A DNA stretch of 5,027 nt from Clostridiales bacterium (lineage in GTDB: Bacteria > Bacillota > Clostridia > Oscillospirales > Oscillospiraceae), in NCBI GenBank assembly GCA_004558115.1, contig SFDT01000053.1, forward strand, positions 1 to 5,027, read 5' to 3'. How positions within the stretch are numbered: position 1 is the stretch's first letter; every line of letters begins with the position of its first letter. Positions 1 to 5,027 of the stretch are shown in pieces. The notes beneath the pieces are model-generated. The model was given only the letters and a program-made list of their open reading frames with translations, had not been told where the DNA came from and did no database searches. The translations under genes were made by a program, and so were the position numbers.

Positions 1-96
1 CTGGCCAAACGGCCGGAATTTGAAGGCAAGACCATTGCCGTTCTTCTGCCAGATACCGGCGACCGCTATCTCTCCACTCCGCTGTTTCAGGATTGA
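1..96 (+). CDS. cysK: Cysteine synthase (O-acetylserine sulfhydrylase), C-terminal end only
   Basis: The frame is open from the first base of the window and ends at TGA (94-96), giving 31 residues. The tail reads LAKRPEFEGKTIAVLLPDTG followed by DRYLSTPLFQD. The pattern 'G K x I V x L L P D x G x R Y L S T x L F' is the characteristic C-terminus of PLP-dependent cysteine synthases of the CysK family, which make cysteine from O-acetylserine and sulfide in the cytoplasm. The catalytic lysine and the PLP phosphate-binding loop lie upstream, outside the window, so activity cannot be judged. The related CysM and cystathionine beta-synthase-like enzymes share parts of this tail, so the exact paralogue is less certain than the family. 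The gene converges on tsaD. Confidence 0.85.
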   Translation: MAKRPEFEGKTIAVLLPDTGDRYLSTPLFQD

Positions 97-134
97 TTTT
101 TCTTTCTTCTCTTTTTCTTCTCTAATTCTCTCTT
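97..134. other. Pyrimidine-rich tract with a short tandem repeat after cysK
   Basis: Directly after the cysK stop codon the plus strand is pure pyrimidine for 27 bases (97-123). It is then broken by AA and continues with nine more pyrimidines to 134. Inside it the 10-mer TTTCTTCTCT occurs twice (103-112 and 114-123) with an 11-base period. It holds no reading frame. It may be simple low-complexity spacer; no function can be assigned from sequence. Confidence 0.6.
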
Positions 135-141
135 AAATCAC

Positions 142-174
142 GATAAGCGCCGCGGCTGAGCCGCGGCGCTTATC
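142..174. terminator. Perfect 15-bp inverted repeat, probable cysK-side terminator without a T-tract
   Basis: The arms 142-156 (GATAAGCGCCGCGGC) and 160-174 are perfectly complementary, with a 3-base TGA loop at 157-159. A stem this long and GC-rich is not expected by chance. It lies between two converging genes, where terminators are expected, 46 bases after the cysK stop. On the plus strand it is followed by CATATATCGGC, and on the minus strand by a purine-rich sequence. It therefore lacks the T-run of a textbook intrinsic terminator in either direction. It may still end or protect the cysK transcript, or act as a back-up for tsaD read-through. The hairpin is certain as sequence; the terminator role is inference. 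Confidence 0.6.
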
Positions 175-185
175 CATATATCGGC

Positions 186-218
186 AAAAAATACCGGCGG
201 TTCGATGACCGCCGGTAT
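186..218 (-). terminator. Rho-independent terminator of the polA-rimI-GNAT-tsaD unit
   Basis: Read on the minus strand, a perfect 11-bp stem starts three bases after the tsaD stop codon. The arms are 208-218 and 191-201 (ATACCGGCGGT), with a 6-base loop at 202-207. The stem runs into six T residues (191 down to 186, the first of them paired in the stem). A GC-rich stem followed immediately by a T-run is the canonical intrinsic terminator, and its position fits the end of the minus-strand operon. In the plus direction the hairpin is followed only by CGTTTATTC, so it would be a weak terminator for cysK. Confidence 0.9.
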
Positions 219-221
219 CGT

Positions 222-1229
222 TTATTCGCTGATGTCGCGGGTAGCGTAGGCATTCAGGTCCATGCCCGCCGTATGGCCCGCCAGATATTCGTAATACCCC
301 TGTGCGCCGATCATGGCACCGTTATCGCCGCACCACCGCAGCGGCGGCAGATACAGCCGGCAGCCGGCTTTTTCGCAGGCCCGCTCCAGGTCCGCCCGAA
401 TGACGGAGTTGGCCGCCACGCCGCCGGCGGCGACGATGACGGTGCGGCCGGACTGCTTTGCGGCTTCCATGACGCGGGGGACCAGCGTATCGCTGACAGC
501 CTGGGCGAAGTCCCGGGCCAGCGCCGGGGCATCCAGCGGCTCGCCCACCTGCTCGGCGTGATGGGCCAGATTCACCACTGCCGTTTTCAGGCCGGAAAAG
601 CTCATATCCAGCGGGGCACCCTCCACATGGGAATGGGGCAGGGTGTAGACACCGCCCCTGGACTGCTGGGCCAGCTTGTCCATGGGCGCGCCGCCGGGGT
701 AGGGAAGTCCCAACACTCGGGCCGCCTTGTCAAAGCATTCCCCCGCCGCATCGTCCCGGGTCGCACCCAAAATTTCCAGATCCGTATAATCCCGGACGTC
801 CACGATCATGGTGTTGCCCCCGGAGATGGCCAGCGCCAGGAAGGGTGGCTCCAGCTCCGGGAAGGCCAGATAGTTGGCGGCGATATGGCCCCGGACATGG
901 TGCACCGGGATCAGAGGCACCCCAAGGCCGTAGGCCACGGATTTGGCAAAGCTCAAGCCCACCAGTACGGCCCCGATGAGACCGGGGGCGTAGGTGACGG
1001 CCACGGCGTCAATATCCTGCCGGGTGCAGCCGGCGTCCGCCAAGGCTTTTTCTGTCAGGACCGCGATCACTTCAACATGCTTGCGGGAGGCCAGCTCCGG
1101 TACCACGCCGCCGTACAGAGCGTGGAGGTCCGCCTGAGAGGCAATGGCATCGGACAACACCCGCCGTCCGTCCTCCACCACTGCCACGGCGGTCTCGTCG
1201 CAGGAGGATTCAAAGGCTAAAATCTTCAT
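222..1229 (-). CDS. tsaD: tRNA N6-adenosine threonylcarbamoyltransferase TsaD
   Basis: TsaD (formerly Gcp/YgjD; Kae1/Qri7 family) transfers the threonylcarbamoyl group from threonylcarbamoyl-AMP to A37 of ANN-decoding tRNAs, making t6A. In bacteria it works with TsaB and TsaE in the cytoplasm. The protein has 335 residues, normal for the family. Visible hallmarks: FESSCDETAVAV at 6-17, the GGVVPELASRKH block at 40-51, and VHHVRGH at 109-115. Further on are ISGGNT at 135-140, FDKAARVLGLPYPGG at 166-180, SFSGLKTAV at 210-218, AAGGVAANS at 267-275 and CGDNGAMI at 300-307. His111, His115 and Asp302 match the metal-binding triad. All key residues are present, so it should be active. The ATG at 1227-1229 gives the family-typical MKILAFESSCDET start. 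Its ribosome binding site is modest: AAAGAAG 7 bases upstream, or GGAG 14 bases upstream. It follows the GNAT gene by 39 bases and closes the operon. The partners TsaB and TsaE are not in view. Confidence 0.97.
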   Translation of the reverse strand: MKILAFESSCDETAVAVVEDGRRVLSDAIASQADLHALYGGVVPELASRKHVEVIAVLTEKALADAGCTRQDIDAVAVTYAPGLIGAVLVGLSFAKSVAYGLGVPLIPVHHVRGHIAANYLAFPELEPPFLALAISGGNTMIVDVRDYTDLEILGATRDDAAGECFDKAARVLGLPYPGGAPMDKLAQQSRGGVYTLPHSHVEGAPLDMSFSGLKTAVVNLAHHAEQVGEPLDAPALARDFAQAVSDTLVPRVMEAAKQSGRTVIVAAGGVAANSVIRADLERACEKAGCRLYLPPLRWCGDNGAMIGAQGYYEYLAGHTAGMDLNAYATRDISE

Positions 1230-1268
1230 AGCAATGCTTCTTTCTCCAAAAGATCGGCGTTCTCCGCC

Positions 1269-1862
1269 TTACTGCTGCCAGGGCACCTTTGGCCCCGGTG
1301 CCGCCTTGGGATCAAAGGGGATGCGGACATACTTGTGGTACTTGTCCGCAGAAAATGTATTCTCGTAAACGAACCGGTGTTCTTCCATCAGGGCGGCGTC
1401 ATCCACCGGGCCGCCGGCGAGATACAGGGTCTTGTAGTGGACGCCGAACATCTCCGTATCATACCCGGCGGTCCGCAGACCGCACCGGGCATAGAACCCC
1501 AACCGCCGCCGGGCCATCTCCGGGTCCGACGCGTCCTCCGGAGCTTCCGACTCTCCGAAGATCACCGTGTCCGCCTCCCGCTCCCGCAGCTTCTCCAGGA
1601 TGGATGCACCGACGCCGCCGTTGCGGCGGATACTGGAAACACACAGGTAATCCAGCAGTGCCCAGCCGGGATGTCCCAGCCAGAGGAATGCTTCGCCTAC
1701 GATATTGTCTCCGTCAAACAGGCAGTAGGGCTTGTACCAGCCCTCCGCCCAACTCTTCTCAATATTCCGCAGGGGTTTTAATTCCGCTGTGGGAAACGCT
1801 TCCTTCAGGTCCCGGTCATAAATCGTCCTCAGTTGTTCAACTGACGGGATTCTCAGTTCCAT
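1269..1862 (-). CDS. GNAT-family N-acetyltransferase, substrate unknown
   Basis: I recognise the fold but not the specific gene. The 197-residue protein has a GNAT acetyl-CoA-binding core. A beta-strand pair (about 46-62, 'YCLFDGDNIVGEAFLWL') leads into LLDYLCVSSIRRNGGVGASI at 69-88. There RRNGGVGAS fits the pyrophosphate-binding R/Q-x-x-G-x-G/A loop and is followed by an alpha helix (ILEKLRERE). FGES at 102-105 and RRRLGFYARCGLR at 118-130 correspond to the later strand and the 'FYxxxGF'-like motif. The C-terminal ~50 residues (from about 148) form a family-specific tail ending in PWQQ. There is no signal peptide or membrane segment, so it is cytoplasmic. It shares little with the adjacent RimI beyond the fold, so a recent duplication is unlikely. 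It overlaps the end of rimI by 26 bases, implying translational coupling. A longer frame starts at a TTG (1869-1871), but the Shine-Dalgarno would then sit one base away, so the ATG at 1860-1862 is preferred. It could modify a protein, a small molecule or an antibiotic; nothing in the sequence decides. Confidence 0.85.
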   Translation of the reverse strand: MELRIPSVEQLRTIYDRDLKEAFPTAELKPLRNIEKSWAEGWYKPYCLFDGDNIVGEAFLWLGHPGWALLDYLCVSSIRRNGGVGASILEKLREREADTVIFGESEAPEDASDPEMARRRLGFYARCGLRTAGYDTEMFGVHYKTLYLAGGPVDDAALMEEHRFVYENTFSADKYHKYVRIPFDPKAAPGPKVPWQQ

Positions 1863-2325
1863 GCTGTTCAAACTCCCTTGTCATAATGATGGCATCCTCC
1901 CGGGGATGCTCATAGTAATTCTTGCGCCGGCCCACGCCCCGGAAGCCCCGGCTGCCGTACAGGGCGATGGCGGGGTAGTTGGAGGCCCGGACTTCCAGTG
2001 TCAGAAATGCCAGGTGGTTGGCCTGAGCAAAGTCAAGAAACACTTGCAGCAGCTTTCCGGCAACGCCTTGCTTCCGGCAGTCCGGCCGGACAGCCACATT
2101 GGTGATATAACCCTCGTCCAGCACCGCCTGCAAACCGGCGTAGCCCACTACCTTATCGTTGTCATCCAGCGCCACAAGGAATGCGGACAGGTAGTTGTCC
2201 AGTTCCTCCGCCAGCATATTCCGGCTCCACGGCGTAGAAAAGCAGATCCGTTCCAGCTCCGCCACTTCATCCAGATGGTCCGCCGTCATAGGCACGATGC
2301 GGACATGCAGATTTTTCTCTTCCAT
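1837..2325 (-). CDS. rimI: Ribosomal protein S18-alanine N-acetyltransferase RimI
   Basis: RimI is a cytoplasmic GNAT enzyme that acetylates the N-terminal alanine of ribosomal protein S18 using acetyl-CoA. The product has 162 residues, slightly longer than the usual ~150 because of a short C-terminal extension (about 152-162) that runs into the overlap with the next gene. Family marks in order: ICFSTPWS at 27-34, EGYITNVAVRPDCRKQGVAG at 71-90 with the acetyl-CoA loop RKQGVAG (84-90), TLEVRASN at 109-116 and ALYGSRGF at 121-128. NYYEHPREDAIIM at 136-148 is typical of RimI. Glu111 and Tyr123 sit 12 residues apart, as do the catalytic Glu103 and Tyr115 of enterobacterial RimI. The ATG at 2323-2325 has a strong Shine-Dalgarno and starts 13 bases after the polA stop. 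Placement close to tsaD is common in bacteria. RimI-like enzymes can have relaxed specificity, so S18 as sole substrate is inferred from the family. Confidence 0.92.
   Translation of the reverse strand: MEEKNLHVRIVPMTADHLDEVAELERICFSTPWSRNMLAEELDNYLSAFLVALDDNDKVVGYAGLQAVLDEGYITNVAVRPDCRKQGVAGKLLQVFLDFAQANHLAFLTLEVRASNYPAIALYGSRGFRGVGRRKNYYEHPREDAIIMTREFEQHGTENPVS
1873..1879 (-). promoter_or_regulatory. Ribosome binding site that sets the GNAT gene start
   Basis: The minus strand reads AAGGGAG here, inside the 3' part of rimI. Its last G is 10 bases from the ATG at 1862, an acceptable spacing, but only one base from the alternative TTG at 1871, which is not workable. It therefore decides for the 197-residue product. 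Because it lies inside rimI, ribosomes finishing rimI will cover it. Confidence 0.7.
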
Positions 2326-2334
2326 CGTATGTTA

Positions 2335-2340
2335 CTCCTT
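2335..2340 (-). promoter_or_regulatory. Shine-Dalgarno of rimI overlapping the polA stop codon
   Basis: The minus strand reads AAGGAG 9 bases before the rimI ATG. Its first two bases are the last two of the polA TAA stop (2339-2341), giving TAAGGAG. This tight packing supports co-transcription and possible coupling of polA and rimI translation. Confidence 0.85.
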
Positions 2341-4990
2341 ATCCCTTAGCTTCCAGCCAGTTGCGGCCCCAGTGGGCCTCCGCCGTCAGGGGGACGGACA
2401 GGTGGGCCACCTGCTCCATTTCCTCCTCCAGCAGCTTTGCCGCGGCCGCCGCCTGCGGCTCCGGGCACTCCACAATCAATTCATCGTGAACCTGCAAAAC
2501 CAGCTTTGCCGCCGGCAGTTCGGCCTTCAGCCGCGTTTCCACGGCCACCATGGCCAGCTTCATAATGTCCGCCGCCGTGCCCTGAATGGGCATATTCAGC
2601 GCCACCCGCTCCCCGAAGGAGCGCATATTGAAATTGGAGGATCGGATCTCCGGCAGCTCCCGCCGCCGGTGGAACAGCGTCTCCACATACCCCTGCTCCT
2701 TGGCCTTTGCCACCACATCATCCATATACTTCCGCACACCGGGGAAGGTGGCGAAATAGGCCTCCATATACGCCTTGGCCTCCGCCACCGTCACGCCGAT
2801 GTCCTGACTGAGGGAAAAGGCGGAAATGCCGTAGACAATGCCGAAGTTCACGGCTTTCGCCCGGCGGCGCATCTCGTGGGTCACATCGCCGGGGGCCACA
2901 TGGAACACCTGGGCCGCCGTGGCGGTGTGGATGTCCGCTCCGGTGGTAAACGCCGCCCGCATGGCCTCGTCCCCGGAGATGTGGGCCAGCAGCCGCAGCT
3001 CGATCTGAGAGTAGTCCGCGTCCACTAAGACGCAGCCCTCCACCGGAATAAACATCCGGCGAATTTCGCTGCCAAGGTCCGTCCGGGTGGGAATATTCTG
3101 CAGATTCGGCTCCGTGGAACTGAGCCGCCCGGTGGCGGTAACGGTCATCTGGAACCGGGTGCGGATGCGCCCGTCCGGGTCCATAGCCTTTAAAAGCCCC
3201 TCGGCGTAAGTGGATTTCAATTTTGCATATTGCCGGTATTCCAGCACCGCCCCCACGATGGGGGCCTCGTAGCGCAGCTTTTCCAGCACATCGGCATTGG
3301 TGGACCAGCCGGTTTTCGTTTTCTTGCCGTGGGGCAGGCCCAGCTTGCCGAATAAAATTTCTCCCAGCTGCTTGGGGGAGTTGATGTTGAATTCCTCCCC
3401 GGCCATGTTGTAAATGTCCTGTTCCAGAGCGGCGGCCTTTTCGGAGAGCATCTCCCCGAAGGACACCAGCGCCCCCTTGTCCACCCGGCAGCCAGCCAGT
3501 TCCATTTCCGCCAGCACCCGGCACAGCGGCAGCTCCGCCGTGGCGTACAGATCCCAGAGGTCCAGCTCCTTCAACTTGGAGGCCAGCACTCCGTACAGGG
3601 CGTCCACGGCGCTGGTGTAGCTGTGGAAGGCAGCCTCCGCCGCCGTCACATCCCCCAGCAAGGAGAAGGCATCCGGTTCCAGATGGACCGGCTTTACCAG
3701 CTCCGTGTGGAAATACCCGGCGAACAGCTGACCGATTTCATATTTGCCGCTGGTGGCATCCACCAGATAGGCGGCCAGAGCGGTGTCGAACACGAAGCCC
3801 TCTGCGTTCAGGCCGTTTTCCAGTAGCGTCCGCATGAGGTCCTTGACGTTGTGGCTCACCTTTTTGATGTCGGCGGCGAACAGGGCGTTCAGCAGCGCGT
3901 TCCAGTCACCGGTGTAGCGCTCGAAGAAAAATTCCGCCGACAGGGCGGTATCCGCCCCGGTATCGCAGTCCGCAATGACCCCGGAGAGGTCCGGCAAGGC
4001 CAGCACCGTCACATGATCCGCCTTGCGGAACAGTTCCAGCACCTCCCGGGCACGGGATTCCTCCGCGATCCGCTCCGCCGTCACGGTGACGTCCGGCGCG
4101 GCATCCGCCGGAGCCGTTTCCTCTGGACGCAGGCCCATTTTTTCAATCAGCTTGGAAAATTCCAGCTTCAAAAACAGGGGATACGCCGCCGGTGTCGGCT
4201 CCTGCACTCGGTTTTCCGCCGGGTCGAAGGACAGCGGCGCATCAGTGACGATGGTGGCCAGCCAGTAGGAATGGCGGGCTGCGTCCTCTCCCGCCGTCAG
4301 CTTTTTGATGGCGGCGGGCTTGGCGTCGATATCCGGAAGCTTTTCATAAATGGCGTCCACGCTGCCATATTTTTGAATAAGATCCATAGCGGTCTTTTCA
4401 CCCACCCCCGGTACGCCGGGGATATTGTCGGAGGTGTCTCCCATGAGGGCCTTCAGGTCGATCATGTGGATGGGTTCAAAGCCGTACTGCTCCCGGAAGG
4501 TCTCCGGGGTCATATCCTTGGTGGTGGTCTGGCCCATACGGGTGGACACCAGTTTCACCTTCGTATGGTCGGTGATAAGCTGGAGGGAATCCTTATCTCC
4601 CGTCACCACTACGCAGTCCCAGCCCGCCGCCTCGCATTTCCGGGAAATGGTGCCGATCAGGTCATCGGCCTCCCACCCCTCCATTTCATAGCGGGGGATG
4701 TTCAGGGTATCCAGCACCTCTTTCAGCACCGGCACCTGCATCCGCAATTCCTCCGGCATGGGCTTCCGGGTGGCCTTGTACGCCTCGTCCACCTTGTGAC
4801 GGAAGGTAGGGGCGTGGAGGTCGAAGGTGACGCATAGGGCATCCGGCCGTTCTTCCTCTTTCAGGCGCAGCAACGTGGTGAGAAAGCCGAACACGGCGTG
4901 GGTGTACAGCCCTTCCCGGTTAGTCAGGGGGCGGATGCCGTAATAGGCCCGGTTGATGATGGAGTTGCCGTCAATGACCATGCACTTCAT
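2339..4990 (-). CDS. polA: DNA polymerase I with active 5' nuclease and degenerate 3'-5' exonuclease domain
   Basis: PolA fills gaps and removes RNA primers in Okazaki-fragment processing and excision repair. The 883-residue product has the full family layout. The 5' nuclease spans about 1-285, with Asp7 in VIDGNS, EADD at 107-110, GDKD at 131-134 and the helix-hairpin-helix metal site GDTSDNIPGVPGVGEK at 184-199. An Ala/Pro-rich linker follows at about 288-305. A 3'-5' exonuclease-like domain covers about 310-480. The polymerase domain runs from about 485 to the end: TGRLSSTEPNLQNIP at 620-634, motif A DYSQIELR at 659-666, motif B R708, K712, F716 and Y720 within RRRAKAVNFGIVYG, and motif C HDE at 835-837. 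The polymerase and 5' nuclease catalytic residues look intact. The exonuclease domain lacks the ExoI D-x-E pair (VTVLALPDLSG at 327-337 instead), so proofreading is probably absent, as in Bacillus and Taq PolA. A frame nine codons longer starts at 5017, but the ATG at 4988-4990 has the good Shine-Dalgarno and the family-like MKCMVIDGNSIINRAYYG start. Confidence 0.97.
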   Translation of the reverse strand: MKCMVIDGNSIINRAYYGIRPLTNREGLYTHAVFGFLTTLLRLKEEERPDALCVTFDLHAPTFRHKVDEAYKATRKPMPEELRMQVPVLKEVLDTLNIPRYEMEGWEADDLIGTISRKCEAAGWDCVVVTGDKDSLQLITDHTKVKLVSTRMGQTTTKDMTPETFREQYGFEPIHMIDLKALMGDTSDNIPGVPGVGEKTAMDLIQKYGSVDAIYEKLPDIDAKPAAIKKLTAGEDAARHSYWLATIVTDAPLSFDPAENRVQEPTPAAYPLFLKLEFSKLIEKMGLRPEETAPADAAPDVTVTAERIAEESRAREVLELFRKADHVTVLALPDLSGVIADCDTGADTALSAEFFFERYTGDWNALLNALFAADIKKVSHNVKDLMRTLLENGLNAEGFVFDTALAAYLVDATSGKYEIGQLFAGYFHTELVKPVHLEPDAFSLLGDVTAAEAAFHSYTSAVDALYGVLASKLKELDLWDLYATAELPLCRVLAEMELAGCRVDKGALVSFGEMLSEKAAALEQDIYNMAGEEFNINSPKQLGEILFGKLGLPHGKKTKTGWSTNADVLEKLRYEAPIVGAVLEYRQYAKLKSTYAEGLLKAMDPDGRIRTRFQMTVTATGRLSSTEPNLQNIPTRTDLGSEIRRMFIPVEGCVLVDADYSQIELRLLAHISGDEAMRAAFTTGADIHTATAAQVFHVAPGDVTHEMRRRAKAVNFGIVYGISAFSLSQDIGVTVAEAKAYMEAYFATFPGVRKYMDDVVAKAKEQGYVETLFHRRRELPEIRSSNFNMRSFGERVALNMPIQGTAADIMKLAMVAVETRLKAELPAAKLVLQVHDELIVECPEPQAAAAAKLLEEEMEQVAHLSVPLTAEAHWGRNWLEAKG

Positions 4991-4997
4991 GGAAAAA

Positions 4998-5002
4998 CCT
5001 CC
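4998..5002 (-). promoter_or_regulatory. Shine-Dalgarno that sets the polA start
   Basis: The minus strand reads GGAGG, 7 bases before the ATG at 4988-4990. This is ideal spacing. The alternative upstream ATG at 5015-5017 is preceded by AAACTTAACT, which has no Shine-Dalgarno character, and a start there would place this GGAGG inside the coding region. Confidence 0.85.
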
Positions 5003-5027
5003 GGATTTTTTTGACATAGTTAAGTTT

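Noticed and set aside
273..1220. A 315-codon open frame on the plus strand opposite tsaD
   Set aside because: It lies wholly within tsaD on the other strand, has a low-complexity Gly/His/Arg-rich composition and no recognisable domain. Such frames are common opposite GC-rich genes.
1256..1268. Small inverted repeat (GGCG and CGCC around a 5-base loop) between the GNAT gene and tsaD
   Set aside because: The stem has only four base pairs and the following T-run is interrupted and short. It is too weak to call a terminator or attenuator.
2440..2455. GC-rich run encoding five alanines near the PolA C-terminus
   Set aside because: It is in frame within a normal surface helix region of PolA and is explained by GC-rich alanine codons; it is not a separate repeat element.
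2195..3028. A 277-codon plus-strand frame spanning the rimI/polA junction
   Set aside because: It crosses two well-supported minus-strand genes, and its translation is His/Leu/Arg-rich with no motif and no plausible ribosome binding site.
2718..3524. A 268-codon frame on the minus strand inside polA in another frame
   Set aside because: Gly/Arg/His-rich out-of-frame translation overlapping the conserved polymerase domain; a shadow frame.
3851..4837. A 328-codon open frame on the plus strand opposite polA
   Set aside because: It is a shadow of the polA reading frame with Arg/Gly/His-rich translation and no family motif. polA is unambiguous here.
5015..5027. Possible -10 promoter element for polA (TTAACTATG-like on the minus strand)
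   Set aside because: The match to TATAAT is poor and the -35 region is outside the window, so no promoter can be supported.

Overview
The window is a compact stretch of a bacterial chromosome. By eye it is GC-rich, roughly 60 percent. The protein sequences look like Bacillota, most likely the Clostridia/Oscillospiraceae group. This rests on three points: the style of the PolA N-terminus, a PolA with a degenerate proofreading domain, and RimI encoded close to TsaD. The taxonomic call is inference from the sequence and could be wrong at family level.

Layout from left to right: the last 31 codons of a cysteine synthase gene (cysK-like) lie on the plus strand at 1-96. A convergent intergenic region of 125 bases (97-221) follows, with a pyrimidine tract and two strong hairpins. 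Everything else is on the minus strand and is read right to left: polA (DNA polymerase I, 4990 to 2339), rimI (ribosomal protein S18 alanine N-acetyltransferase, 2325 to 1837), an unassigned GNAT acetyltransferase (1862 to 1269), and tsaD (tRNA t6A synthesis, 1229 to 222). tsaD ends at a canonical intrinsic terminator (186-218).

The four minus-strand genes are packed like one operon. The gaps are 13 bases (polA/rimI), a 26-base overlap (rimI/GNAT) and 39 bases (GNAT/tsaD). No terminator or promoter is convincing between them. The genes combine DNA repair and replication (PolA) with housekeeping modification of the translation machinery (RimI, TsaD). The TsaD partners TsaB and TsaE, often found next to rimI/tsaD, are not in the window.

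Two starts should be set downstream of the longest possible reading frame. PolA should begin at the ATG at 4990 (883 residues) and the unassigned GNAT at the ATG at 1862 (197 residues). In both cases a well-placed Shine-Dalgarno supports the internal ATG and argues against the longer frame. No stretch above 300 bases lacks a gene. I looked for a novel system and found none: this is ordinary core-genome content. The points of moderate interest are the unassigned GNAT inside the operon and the two-hairpin convergent junction.
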